Origin: Druceiella hillmani
Taxonomy: Eukaryota > Arthropoda > Insecta > Lepidoptera > Hepialidae
Assembly: GCA_039881145.1 (NCBI GenBank)
Contig: JAYKKI010000126.1
Span: forward strand, 669,501 to 733,500
Direction: 5' to 3'
Length of the DNA stretch: 64,000 nt
Shown: positions 33,700 to 46,694 of the stretch, piece by piece
Layout of the letters: every line of letters starts with the position of its first letter
How positions within the stretch are numbered: the first letter of the stretch is position 1
The notes under the pieces: model-generated
The model's database searches: none
Told to the model about the DNA's origin: nothing
What the model saw: the letters and a program-made list of their open reading frames with translations, nothing else
Position numbers and translations under genes: made by a program

Positions 33700-35390
33700 A
33701 CTGGGCCTCTTAATATATGAAAAAGATTTAGAAAATGTAAATAAAAGTACCCTACTTGAACTTTTTGCCCCGCCTTTCATTTTAACCTCTTCCTCCTAAC
33801 AAAAATTGATTATAGCCCTATTTGGAATAAAAATTACAATATTCCGAAATTTCTTTAATTTGGAATAGCTGTCGAATAACAATTTCTACACTGTGCCCAT
33901 TAAGAGCAATAGACCAAAATCCCATTAAAATATTTGTTTTTATATTGTATGTTCAAAATCCTGAAACAAGTGAATATGTTTTCACTTTTGCTTCCACTTT
34001 TGGATTGTAAGTGTTGGTACCATGGAGAAGCCGTCCAGTGTACAACGACCTTAAAAGTGTAACGACACATATTAAAATATATTTGAATTTCTAATTTACA
34101 CTTTAAAAATAAGTGTATAGAAATACCATTTTGTTTATTACTTTGTTTTTACAGTATATAATATTGTATTAATACAAATAATATATTCTACAAGATAAAT
34201 TTCCACTAACAAATTCCTGAGTGAGACAACAGTATTCTTCAATTGCGCCTGTACTTCTATTTTCTTGAATAATCCTTTTCCTGATTTATAGTTAGTCCTT
34301 AATAATACTATCTTAGATTCAAGATGAAATACCTTAATCCCTAAACTTCAGTACTACCTCAGATAAATTAATTTTGACGAATTATGGCTATCACAATAAT
34401 TGGGCACATTCAATCCTACAGTAAGCAAAAATGTTACCTACAGTTAATAGATTCCAGTTTCCGTTATCTGAGATGATTCGTTCGTTAAAGATAAATCCTT
34501 GAAAGGAATACTTTTGCAATATAGAGTAAACAAAATAAAAACCAAATGCATTGAATTGTCAATGAATTGGGAAATATATTGAAGCAATTACCCCAAAACG
34601 TGTAAAGCAAAATATTAATACTGCATAGAAACTCTTCTTCAGAACGCAAAAAATCAACTCTATAGTCCATGGTCGTGGCGTGAATAGGGCGTCACGTGGC
34701 GTGAATGGGGTTAAAATTGGAAACGAAAATATAATTTTACCTGTATATACCATAAAATATTACCATGAAAACTGTTCTAAGAAACATATTCACACGTCGA
34801 TAGGCACTCTGCGTCGTAAGCCGAGCAACGGACCACAATCGATCAGCCCAATTAACAAGACTTCCCACATTCTCAAGTCTTGCTAACCAGTATAGGTTTA
34901 TACATAGGAACACGGTCGAATCGACAAGCTATTTCGAAGTCGCGGAACATGTAAACACGGAGTTCGGTAAACTTCACTCGGCATAGCCTTCGGTACTGGA
35001 AAGAGCTACCTCGTTTGACACGGATATATTTAAAGACTAGCGAGGTCGCGATGCGCCCATCATATACTTACGATTTCCTATAATTATCTCCTAAGTATTA
35101 TTAAAAAGTAATGCAATATAATGCATACAAGTGGTAATTATCATTTATATTATAAGCAATATTTTTCAATATTAAAAACTTCCAAAAATCTTTCCAACAA
35201 TTATCCTCATAGTAGTTATCAGCTGGCTATTGTGAGAAACCGATTTTAAGTTAATTTTTTTTTCAATAGTTTTTAAACGGTATTCTATTATCAAAATAGT
35301 ATGAGAGATCACGTATACAAAATAAATATTTCGTTGATTGGCGAGAAGTGCAGGGATGAAGTGGAGGGAAAACATTGTTGATACTTTTCA
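33700..35390. other. AT-rich, with GC-richer 34.67-35.06 kb block
   Basis: The block 34,670-35,060 has much higher GC (for example TCGAAGTCGCGGAACATG, GAGGTCGCGATGCGCCCATC) and a direct repeat GTGGCGTGAATRGGG (34,675 and 34,698). A TATA-like GGATATATTTAAAGAC sits near 35,021. LTR, SINE or promoter origin is possible but nothing pairs with it. The 68-codon frame at 34,680-34,886 has no recognised motif. Confidence 0.35.
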
Positions 35391-35394
35391 AAAA

Positions 35395-36012
35395 ATGAGT
35401 GACAATCAAATACCCACATACGAATAAGTAACAAAATATTATAATTTGATAAAGTATAGTCTTAAATTTGACGACAGTTTAAAAAATACCAACAGTTAAC
35501 AAGATTTTGAAATGGTTTAGAGAAAATTGGAAAACAAGTTTTAATTATTAAAAACATATCATACTAAGTGCAACAACCTGATCAAGTCTGCAAATGAACT
35601 GTCAGAAGAATAGGTGCAAGAATTTAGAAAACCTCTGAAAGGTTGTTTCTTTTGATTTCATGCGAGTGTAAAAATTGGATTATGTATTGTTCCAGAGGTT
35701 ACAAGGTTTACAAAGAAGAACGAGCTTTCTTACTCGATAAGAGAATAGAAAGAAAAATAATTATTAGAAATATTGATTTAACGCTATTAGGAGAAAGAAA
35801 AAACTAAATGACAGTAACATGAAAATGAAAACTTATTAAGATTCTTAAAGTTAATTAGTGAGCAAGGTCGTTCTTACAAAAATACCGATATCTTTTTAGA
35901 GTCCGTAAGTAGAAAAATTGAGGCTTTGCCTGGGTGTTCATTGGAATCAACATCAAAAAACAAAAAAGTAGAAAATACAGTCCCTGAAGAATTTATCAAG
36001 TGTTTTGTGTGA
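35395..36012 (+). pseudogene. decayed ORF of an insect-repeat protein type
   Basis: From ATG 35,395 one frame reads MSDNQIPTYE-stop-VTKYYNLIKYSLK...KLENKF..LLKTYHTKCNNLIKSA... through several stops. After a frameshift near 35,650 another reads LISCECKNWIMYCSRGYKV, then KEERAFLLDKRIERKIIIR and NIDLTLLGERK. Alternating N-terminal 'IPTYEEV..YY..IK..L' and 'C.C......C......VP..E..FL.DQR..RKM.IG.ID' blocks match an uncharacterised protein type I remember from insect repeat-associated predictions. It has no known function. Further on, LISEQGRSYKNTDIFLESVS (about 35,854-35,913) may be its C-terminus. At least six in-frame stops make it a pseudogene; recognition is from memory only. Confidence 0.45.
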
Positions 36013-36393
36013 AAATAACGGATACATAATCAATACTGAATCAAACTTCTTGAATTTTTGACTGCTTTGTTTACGTGGTACCTAAATTTTTGTTATGTGG
36101 ATTCGTATTATTACGTGAAAAATAAATTTTATTTCTTTCTCTATAATGATTTTCACAATTGTATTTATTTGTGTACGCATTAATTGTAGTGCTTTTTGGT
36201 AAAAGTTTGCAATATTATCTCGTATTCCTTTCCGCAAACATATCACATCATTATTATCATTTAATATCGATGTATTTCACATAAACCAATTATAAACTAC
36301 TGGTAATTAATAACTACTGGACTTGTAATTAAACACGTTCACAATGAAACAAAGTGTGTCAAAATTTGGGGAATGCGAGGGGGTAGTACTCGG

Positions 36394-36432
36394 TTCTAAT
36401 TGGTTAACGCACAGTGCGTTAACTAATTAGAA
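36394..36432. repeat. 39-bp near-perfect palindrome
   Basis: TTCTAATTGGTTAACGCAC (36,394-36,412), a central A, and GTGCGTTAACTAATTAGAA (36,414-36,432) pair with one mismatch in 19. It holds GTTAAC twice. It lies about 480 bp upstream of the satellite array and has no loop, so as DNA it would extrude a cruciform. Confidence 0.85.
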
Positions 36433-36911
36433 GCGACACATTTTATTGTAATTGGTCAGCGGATGCACCAATCATATAATTATCAAGGCTGTGAAAATAT
36501 TCATTATCTATTATTCGATAGTATTTATTTACCGAGCTACGTAATAATATCGAAAATTATTTTCTGTAATATGTATTTTGTATCTTTAAACTTGGTTTAA
36601 TTAATATTAATTTTAATATACTTAAGGATATTCTCTGTGTACCAAAAATTACCATTTTTCATAATTTATTATTTTTTAAACAACTTTAATATTAAAATAC
36701 CAAAAAATACCAACACTTTTATGAACAACCAAAATGATAAGGATGAGTATAATATCAACTTTTGCTTCTGTTTGGTATAAGTGCCAATTAAAAAAAATTT
36801 TCACATCAAAAATTTGCGTGGACTAAATTTTTCCATTGTACGGGTTAAACTAAATTATACAAACTTAACTATAATTCAAGTAAAAAAATTACCTAATGAA
36901 TAATAAAAAAA

Positions 36912-39900
36912 TACATTTTACTTTCTTACCTTTCTTAAAAAATATAAATTATTTAGTACCTATTACTATAAGTATATTTTACTTTCTTACCTTTCTTAAA
37001 AAAATATAAATTATTTAGTACCTATTACTATAAGTATATTTTACTTTCTTACCTTTCTTAAAAAATATAAATTATTTAGTAACTATTACTATAAGTATAT
37101 TTTAATTTCTTACCTTTCTTAAAAAATATAAATTATTTAGTAACTATTACTATAAGTATATTTTACTTTCTTACCTTTCTTAAAAATATAAATTATTTAG
37201 TAACTATTACTATAAGTATATTTTACTTTCTTACCTTTCTTAAAAAATATAAATTATTTAGTAACTATTACTATAAGTATATTTTACTTTCTTACCTTTC
37301 TTAAAAAATATAAATTATTTAGTACCTATTACTATAAGTATATTTTACTTTCTTACCTTTCTTAAAAAATATAAATTATTTAGTAACTATTACTATAAGT
37401 ATATTTTACTTTCTTACCTTTCTTAAAAATATAAATTATTTAGTAACTATTACTATAAATATATTTTGCTTTCTTACCTTTCTTAAAAAATATAAATTAT
37501 TTAGTACTTATTACTATAAGTATATTTTACTTTCTTACCTTTCTTAAAAAATATAAATTATTTAGTACCTATTACTATAAATATATTTTACTTTCTTACC
37601 TTTCTTAAAAAATATAAATTATTTAGTAACTATTACTATAAGTATATTTTACTTTCTTACCTTTCTTAAAAATATAAATTATTTAGTAACTATTACTATA
37701 AGTACATTTTGCTTTCTTACCTTTCTTAAAAAATATAAATTATTTAGTACTTATTACTATAAGTATATTTTACTTTCTTACCTTTCTTAAAAAATATAAA
37801 TTATTTAGTACCTATTACTATAATTATACTTTAATTTCTTACCTTCCTTAAAAAATAAAAATTATTTAGTAACTATTACTATAAGTATATTTTACTTTCT
37901 TACCTTTCTTAAAAATATAAATTATTTAGTAACTATTACTATAAGTATATTTTACTTTCTTACCTTTCTTAAAAAATATAAATTATTTAGTACCTATTAC
38001 TATAAGTATATTTTACTTTCTTACCTTTCTTAAAAAATATAAATTATTTAGTAACTATTACTATAAGTATATTTTACTTTCTTACCTTTCTTAAAAATAT
38101 AAATTATTTAGTAACTATTACTATAAGTATATTTTGCTTTCTTACCTTTCTTAAAAAATATAAATTATTTAGTACTTATTACTATAAGTATATTTTACTT
38201 TCTTACCTTTCTTAAAAAATATAAATTATTTAGTACCTATTACTATAATTATACTTTAATTTCTTACCTTCCTTAAAAAATAAAAATTATTTATTACATA
38301 TTACTATAAGTATATTTTACTTTCTTACCTTTCTTAAAAAATATAAATTATTTAGTACCTATTACTATAAGTATATTTTACTTTCTTACCTTTCTTAAAA
38401 AAATATAAATTATTTAGTAACTATTACTATAAGTATATTTTACTTTCTTACCTTTCTTAAAAAAAAATAAATTATTTAGTACCTATTACTATAAGTATAT
38501 TTTACTTTCTTACCTTTCTTAAAAAATATAAATTATTTAGTACCTATTACTATAAGTATATTTTACTTTCTTACCTTTCTTAAAAAATATAAATTATTTA
38601 GTAACTATTACTATAAGTATATTTTACTTTCTTACCTTTCTTAAAAATATAAATTATTTAGTAACTATTACTATAAGTATATTTTGCTTTCTTACCTTTC
38701 TTAAAAAATATAAATTATTTAGTACTTATTACTATTAGTATACTTTACTTTCTTACCTTTCTTAAAAAATATAAATTATTTAGTACCTATTACTATAATT
38801 ATACTTTAATTTCTTACCTTCCTTAAAAAATAAAAATTATTTATTACATATTACTATAAGTATATTTTACTTTCTTACCTTTCTTAAAAAATATAAATTA
38901 TTTAGTACCTATTACTATAAGTATATATTACTTTCTTGCCTTTCTTAAAAAATATAAATTATTTCGTACCTATTACTATAAGTATATTTTACTTTCTTGC
39001 CTTTCTTAAAAAATATAAATTATTTAGTACCTATTACTATAAGTATATTTTACTTTCTTACCTTTCTTAAAAAATATAAATTATTTAGTACCTATTACTA
39101 TAAGTATATTTTACTTTCTTACCTTTCTTAAAAAAATATAAATTATTTAGTAACTATTACTATAAGTATATTTTACTTTCTTACCTTTCTTAAAAAAAAA
39201 TAAATTATTTAGTACCTATTACTATAAGTATATTTTACTTTCTTACCTTTCTTAAAAAATATAAATTATTTAGTACCTATTACTATAAGTATATTTTACT
39301 TTCTTACCTTTCTTAAAAAATATAAATTATTTAGTAACTATTACTATAAGTATATTTTACTTTCTTACCTTTCTTAAAAATATAAATTATTTAGTAACTA
39401 TTACTATAAGTATATTTTGCTTTCTTACCTTTCTTAAAAAATATAAATTATTTAGTACTTATTACTATTAGTATACTTTACTTTCTTACCTTTCTTAAAA
39501 AATATAAATTATTTAGTACCTATTACTATAATTATACTTTAATTTCTTACCTTCCTTAAAAAATAAAAATTATTTATTACATATTACTATAAGTATATTT
39601 TACTTTCTTACCTTTCTTAAAAAATATAAATTATTTAGTACCTATTACTATAAGTATATATTACTTTCTTGCCTTTCTTAAAAAATATAAATTATTTCGT
39701 ACCTATTACTATAAGTATATTTTACTTTCTTGCCTTTCTTAAAAAATATAAATTATTTAGTACCTATTACTATAAGTATATTTTACTTTCTTACCTTTCT
39801 TAAAAAATATAAATTATTTAGTACCTATTACTATAAGTATATTTTACTTTCTTACCTTTCTTCAAAAATATAAATTATTTAGTAACTATTACTATAAGTA

Positions 39901-40699
39901 TATTTTACTTTCTTACCTTTCTTAAAAATATAAATTATTTAGTAACTATTACTATAAGTATATTTTGCTTTCTTACCTTTCTTAAAAATATAAATTATTT
40001 AGTACTTATTACTATAAGTATATTTTACTTTCTTACCTTTCTTAAAAAATATAAATTATTTAGTACCTATTACTATAATTATACTTTAATTTCTTACCTT
40101 CCTTAAAAAATAAAAATTATTTATTACATATTACTATAAGTATATTTTACTTTCTTACCTTTCTTAAAAAATATAAATTATTTAGTACCTATTACTATAA
40201 GTATATATTACTTTCTTGCCTTTCTTAAAAAATATAAATTATTTCGTACCTATTACTATAAGTATATTTTACTTTCTTGCCTTTCTTAAAAAATATAAAT
40301 TATTTAGTACCTATTACTATAAGTATATTTTACTTTCTTACCTTTCTTAAAAAATATAAATTATTTAGGACCCATTACTAAAAGTATATTTTACTTTCTT
40401 ACCTTTCTTAAAAAATATAAATTATTTAGTACCTATTACTATAAGTATATATTACTTTCTTACCTTTCTTAAAAAATATAAATTATTTAGTGCCTATTAC
40501 TATAAGTATATTTTACTTTCTTGCCTTTCTTAAAAAATATAAATTATTTAGTACCTATTACTATAAGTATATATTACTTTCTTACCTTTCTTAAAAAATA
40601 TAAATTATTTAGTACCTATTACTATAAGTATATTTTACTTTCTTACCTTTCTTAAAAAATATAAATTATTTAGTACCTAATACTATAATTACATTTTAG
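36912..40699. repeat. 61-bp satellite array, about 62 monomers, with higher-order structure
   Basis: The monomer is 60-62 bp (plus strand TATTACTATAAGTATATTTT, then ACTTTCTTACCTTTCTTAAA, then AAATATAAATTATTTAGTAC plus C). Length varies in the A run. Boundaries are abrupt on both sides. Rare variants recur: the CCTTCCTTAAAAAATAAAAA type near 37,842, 38,267, 38,817, 39,549 and 40,097 (spacings about 425, 550, 732 and 548 bp), and the TTTCGTACC type near 38,962, 39,694 and 40,241. These spacings equal 7, 9, 12 and 9 monomers, so blocks of monomers were amplified as units. Read on the minus strand every monomer carries a near-consensus splice donor (AAAG-GTAAGA). Confidence 0.97.
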
Positions 40700-41905
40700 T
40701 GAATAAATACGTGAGTGCATTTATCTAAAATACGCAATTTAAAATGTATGTGATCGGCACGATGTAAAATAAAAATGTTCTATTATATATCTTTAAATTT
40801 AAATGTACTCTTGGACTCAGTTATTAAAAACATAAACGTTTTTAGTGTTATCCACATTACGGAGTATGTTATCAATGTGTATGCTATATATGGGAACTAT
40901 ATTTTTTTTTAAATGTAGGTGCTATTTACATGTGATCAGTCGTAATCATAGTGTTATGCGATACTAATAAAGAAGGCACACTGTGACATGTGAAAATTAC
41001 ATTATATATGACCTTGGTATATAGTCATATATATCTTGCATCTCTTATTTCTACATTCTTAGAGTGTTCGTGATTTAAATTACGGTAAAATTAAAATTAT
41101 CGTAAAACTGTTCTCACTTGTGAAATTTTATGCCGAATTTCCTATCCTTTATATCGCAATATATTGTTGAAGCTTTAAATTTAATTAAACACATTTAGTT
41201 GCATTAATATTTGAGATAAGTTAAATATATTTAACATATTTTTTTTACACTTCGTTTTGTAACTCTCATTTTTACATATGAAAATCGCGAATATCGTTTC
41301 GCAGTATTGTTATACGGCGATAGGAAAAAGACGTGCCTAAAGATGAATTATTCTGATATCAAGAGGAAATACGGCATGAAATATCCAGTGCTTTTTAAGA
41401 TTCTTGGTTACTTTCAGACGAACACGAACACTCTGAATTAAATTCATTTGATATAATTTTAAATGTTTACTCTGCAAAAACAAACGTCAGAAAATATTTT
41501 AATGCATGCCTACATCGCACAATAAAGCTCGGTAAATGATATCAGTGTGAAAGATGGTCAGCTTGGCTTCAGATAAAAAGCTTTTAATTATTTGTAATAA
41601 AAAGTAGATACGACCCAGAAAATAATTTCATACTGTTTTTTGGTATAAAGTGTTCACCAAATATAAAATATCTTTTGGTATAAAATATCACCGAGATGAT
41701 GAGAGATACCGAAATGATTTTTCGAACCTTTTGATTTATAAATAAATATAACTGCTGACTCCAATGATGAAATTAAAAATCCTCCATTTGAAGATAATTC
41801 CAAATTCATTATTATTAATATAGGTAAAATTAGCTTCAAATCCAATGCGATTGATTCAAAATTAAATATTTTATAATTATATAATGCTATTTGCAATATT
41901 TGTTG
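40700..41905. other. AT-rich DNA, no gene seen
   Basis: Around 41,343-41,540 two short overlapping plus frames (MNYSDIKRKYGMKYPVLFK; LLSDEHEHSELNSFD) look a little protein-like but stop quickly and match nothing I recognise. Confidence 0.45.
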
Positions 41906-41906
41906 A

Positions 41907-41910
<4 letters not shown>

Positions 41911-41965
<55 letters not shown>
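41911..41965. repeat. (TA)n microsatellite
   Basis: 55 bp of pure alternating TA, followed by a GC-richer stretch (GCAAGCTGATACTCGCGAAC) with no identified origin. Confidence 0.97.
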
Positions 41966-41968
<3 letters not shown>

Positions 41969-41969
41969 A

Positions 41970-42955
41970 GCTGATACTCGCGAACTGACCGGGACCTAGT
42001 CGTAGTAGTAGAGAAGTAATATCGTTTCTTCATTTTTTCCGTATCGGCAGGAGTTTTCCAAAATTCTTGCGTATTCTTAACGATCGCTTGTTTATGAAGG
42101 CTATCTCTGTTTTAAATTTCAACCCGATACGTCCCGTGATATAAGCTGTACACTATTCAGTGGCGAAATTTATTTTTAGTAAAAGTATGTTTAATGCATA
42201 TACAGAAGAATATACATTACACTTAACGTATCGACAAATAAATAATAAAAATAAAATAAATATAAATTCGGATAAATTGGAAAAATATGATCTATATATT
42301 TGGTTACAAATTCCACTTTGCAATATACCAATTTTAAGTGTTAAATTTTAATGAGATATTAGGAAGACTATGAAAATATTAAATATAAGCAGACTCGTGT
42401 TACGTTCAGTATTCAACTTTTTTATTATCATTTTTTACAGGCAGGAATAATTTTAATAATTGAAAGTATATACTGAAAATACTTAACGTCGTTTCCAAAG
42501 ACTATTAAATGTTCATGACACAATGAGTCCAGTTATTTAATTTACATAAGGTTAGTTATTTCTAAATGCAACTAATATTTTTTATGTATGGTATTAAAAA
42601 TTTACCACAATTTACTAACATATGATAGTAAAAATGTTGTGAGAATTGCAGTTGGAAAAAATCTTCTTCGTTTATTTTTGCTTACATTAAAGCAGTCATT
42701 GGTAAAATGTTTTGAGCAGATACAGCTATACTTTATGAATATTTAGTTTTCTGATCACCGAGTAGCTTTTATCTAGTTAATTTTTTGGGACCTTTAAATA
42801 ATAAAATCAGTAATATTTAATACATTCAAGTGACAAGCTATTCTCCATTAAAACTACATTTTAAATATAAATGACTTTTATCGTCCCTTTTCCAATTGCA
42901 ATGATTAAACTTTTCAGTATTATTATTAAACTTTTACAGTAAATATACAAAGGTT
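41970..42955. other. no gene seen
   Basis: The GC-richer 41,970-42,150 stretch may be an old repeat. The rest is AT-rich and the frame at 42,160-42,351 is AT-driven. Confidence 0.45.
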
Positions 42956-42958
42956 ACT

Positions 42959-42979
42959 TATATATATATACATATATAT

Positions 42980-43075
<96 letters not shown>

Positions 43076-43076
43076 T

Positions 43077-43136
<60 letters not shown>

Positions 43137-43138
43137 CA
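42959..43138. repeat. (TA)n microsatellite
   Basis: The longest (TA)n tract of the window at about 180 bp, with CACACACA near its left end and several TACA/TAAA interruptions. Confidence 0.97.
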
Positions 43139-43139
43139 T

Positions 43140-44165
43140 TTTTTTTGGCAAGTAATAAGGATATCAATTGATTTACATTTTTCACATTTCGCTTAAAAGA
43201 AATAATTTTTATCGATAAAACATCGGGTTTAGTTCACACCTCACTAATGTCATAAGAAGTACATGTCAGTTTCTGTTACAAATAATTTGTAAATAACGAT
43301 TATTAACGCTGAAATAAAAGATATAATATAAATGTATATACTGAAAAATTAAACGTTATGCCATCTTTTTTTTCATTCGGTGTCTATGACTCCTACACCA
43401 ATCAATTGCATAATTTGGGATTTAATGATACAATACGTTCGTGACTGTAACGTATATGCAAATGACATATTCGGTTTTTCAAAAATAGCGTATACGTCTT
43501 GTCTTAACAACATACAACTAGCGTAGTTGTTCAAGTATAGCACATCCAGTGGTTATTAGGTCTATGTATAAAACTCACTATTCATTATCCACCATAAGAT
43601 TACAAAGCTGCTGTTATGTAAATTAAAATTTTGCACGCACAGATTTATTTTGTGTCGATCTTGAAAAATTAATTCAAGATCTACGTATCTACTTCTCACA
43701 ACTGTCAACTTCTACTAAATGAGACAGATAGCTGTTTCCTTTGTTATAAAATCACCTAAATGGCTTCGAAAATAAACACTTAGAAATGTATCTTCTTATC
43801 TAAAAATTGTTTAAATACATTCAAACCGATTACAGATAATTATATTAAAATAAATAACATGCAAATAGCAACATCTAAAATGATCCCATCGTTCGTTCAA
43901 TAACGTCTTCGAATGTCAAAAGTGAGTTTTGATAAAATGGGGAAAATTCAATTAAAATAACGCTGAATGCGTTGCACGTGGAACCGCGAGAAAGTAGCGA
44001 AATGTCTTTTTCCGCGCAATCGTACCTGCACATATGAGATATATACTATCGATAGGTGTTCATATGGAGGGGGAGGGATAATGGATCCATTGTGTATATA
44101 ATTCCATATCATTTTTAAACGTTGTATCGTAATGGGTTAATTGTTTGTGAGCAGATGTCATCAAG
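43140..44165. other. AT-rich DNA, no gene seen
   Basis: A slightly more complex patch lies at 43,970-44,080 (CGTTGCACGTGGAACCGCGAG, GGAGGGGGAGGGATAATGG) without recognisable content. Confidence 0.45.
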
Positions 44166-44174
44166 TTATCTCCA

Positions 44175-46690
44175 AAAAAACTCAAAAGAAGAAGAGAAAC
44201 TAAGGATCAATAAATTGTGAGCATACATGCATCTATAATTACGAGTTATTTCTATGTTATTTATAAATCCAGCTTCAAATGGTTAGAGCCGAATGCATTA
44301 GAAGGATGTGTCTTTGCTTATGAAGTCTTTATTTTCATTATAATTTGTACTATTTAGTTTGACCTATAATCAATTTAACATAAAGTTAATCATATGTGAT
44401 TTTAAAGTAAATAATTTCCTAGATTTATTACATTACTACCTACTAATAACTAATTTCACTGCAACGAAAAGCTATTTATAGATCTTGAATTCGCTGAGAT
44501 AAACAGACACATCCTAGGAATATAATAAATATTTTACGCAGTTTCGTAAATTATATAAAATATCGCGTAAATACCGTTTGATGCTAATGGCAGAGTAGCG
44601 AAATATTTTTTTCAATACCAAAACGAAATATTAGTGAACTAGGAAAACTCAAGTCTCTGGAGAAAATTGATTCTGATTTTATTTTGTGGTTTATCACAAG
44701 AATAATTAAACATTACCTTATTTTTTCCGATATTACTTTGATTTTGTCTGTACTAATTTTACCGGAGTATTTTCCTGTATCTTTGAAACAATATAATTTT
44801 AGTGATTATTACCTAATTCAATCACTTTAAATTTTTTAATCCTTAAAAAAATGTGGGGAAAGAATGTTTTGAGAAAAAAATAATTGTTTTCAAGAACGAA
44901 TATACCTCGATATTTCTTTGTATAAGTTTCTTCAACTTTAAATATATAATATACTACAATTCCCAATATCGATAAAGTTCAAATAGACAAAAGAAAATAA
45001 AATTATTCTTGCTATACGGGCTTAGTCCAAATATTAATAAACCCATAAAAATTGATGGAAATGACTGTTTAAGGACTGGAAATAAATCTCTAAATAGTTT
45101 AATTTATTGAAAGCTGTTATATTGTACATATATTTTACTGACTTTTTGTTTGAGCTGACCGCTATTCTGAAAGGCTTAATTCTGTTGGAGAAATGCTGCC
45201 CTTCTACGTAATAAAACAATTTGTGGCGGACAAAATTGTTTTTCATATTATTTTTTATGCAAGTCGGTCGCTTAAATCATAAAAATAAGTAACTGAATCA
45301 ACATCAAAGATATACTGTGGTAGAATTAATCGTATAAGAAATGAAAATAAATCTCGTACGAGTTCTGTTTATTGGAAGCTATTATACTGCAGAATCATTT
45401 TACTGGGTTTAACTTGAGTATCATTTCATTATTATTTCGAAAGCCCTAATTCTACTGACGAGACGTTTTTCTATCGGCTTAATAAAACTATTGAGACGGA
45501 TGGATTGTTTTCATATAATTGTACAGGAAATGGGACCGCTGAAATTATGTCTCAATTTTAAAAGCAAATCAAAAGATATTTTTAAAATAAGTAACCCATT
45601 ACATAATGAGATTTGCCAATTTGCAAACTGTTATAAATTGTAGATTATTATTGGGATATAATAATTTTTTACAAAAATATTTGACTGTTTTCTAGTTTTG
45701 AACATGATACTGTAGCAAAATTAAATTTATAAGTTACTGGAATTATATGGAAGTTTAACTTCTTGTTCCAAAAGAAGTGAAAATATCACATTTGTTTACA
45801 GTCGAGAAGCAATTAATACGTATTACCGTATATATATATTATATACTTATATATAAAGTATACCGTGCGTATTTTTTTGAATTCGAAGATCATGTAATTT
45901 TCATATACCAGTTTACATGTAATTCTTATCATCATCACTTTTCAAATTTTTGAAGAAAAATCAAGTCCTAAAATAATTTGCAGCACTCCTTAATAAAAAC
46001 CAACATTTGACCTCATTGTTAAATAGAAAGTTGCCCGACGAAGTAAAGGGTCAGTTTGAAAAAACAAATATTTTTAGTAAACGGGTTAAGTCTAAATAAT
46101 AATATTATCAAATACTGAATAATTAACACATCTTAGCACGCGCGTGTATATTTAACTAGCAATAATTTCCTTATATGCACTGGCTTTAGTATTTAATATA
46201 ATAATATTTCAAAGGCCTTTTCATTTTTTTTTAGATATAATAAATTCTATCCGTCGACTATAACTTTTGAGGAAGGGCGCGGTTAATTGAGAGGCTCGTA
46301 CAGTGTCACATAGTTCCTTAACAAAAACCTACGTGAAATATTATCACCCATGCTTCTCAAGATTCTTACGTATTTTTTTTTTATTTTGACAACTCATTCA
46401 CCCCAGACCGCTTTATGAGGTTTCAACGTGTTGGCGAACGTAAAGTGTACAGATAACGCCGTTATATCGACGATAATGAAACGATTCTACTAATGTTTTT
46501 GAGGACATACGATTATGCTCGATGTGAATTTTACATAAAACAAGTTTTTGAGATGAATAGAGAGGTATCGAAGTTTTCGAGAAAATGAAATAAACATATA
46601 TTGAATTAGTATTAGCTAAATGTAGTTTTATATATTAGAAGAAAACCTAAAATGTTAACTACATATGTTTGAAACCAAATTAGTACTTGT
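44175..46690 (-). repeat. large inverted duplication, arm A
   Basis: The reverse complement of 49.6-51.54 kb matches here along most of its length. Paired anchors (arm A / arm B reverse complement) are GAGAAACTAAGGATCAATAA / AAGAAACTAAAAGACAACAA, TTTAGTTTGACCT / TTTAGTTTGATCT, CAGTTTCGTAAATTATA / CAGTTTCGTAAGTTATA, AATCTCGTACGAG / ATCGTACGAGATT, GAAGATCATGTAATTTTCAT / GAAGATCGAAAAATTTTCAT, TTTACGTTCGCCAAC in opposite sense, and GTATTAGCTAAATGTAG / GTATTAGCTAGATGTAA. About 400 bp near 44,650-45,050 has no counterpart. A shorter third copy lies at 27.5-28.2 kb. Divergence is high; no coding frame survives. Confidence 0.75.
45060..45520 (+). repeat. internal tandem duplication inside arm A
   Basis: Two diverged units of about 170 bp (45,085-45,250 and 45,348-45,513) share AATAAATCTC, GTTTATTGGAAGCTATTATA-type, GAAAGGCTTAATTCTRYTG, TAATAAAACWATTKKKGCGG-type and TTGTTTTCATAT blocks. 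The same two-unit structure occurs inverted at 50.75-51.15 kb, so the duplication predates the spread of the larger repeat. Confidence 0.65.
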
Positions 46691-46694
46691 AAAC

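Noticed and set aside
34485..34886. Cluster of opposing 61-68 codon frames in the GC-richer block
   Set aside because: No domain, repeat partner or splice context; higher GC alone lengthens chance frames.
36912..40699. CRISPR-like array
   Set aside because: Units are contiguous 60-62 bp tandem copies with no unique spacers, in eukaryotic DNA. This is a satellite.
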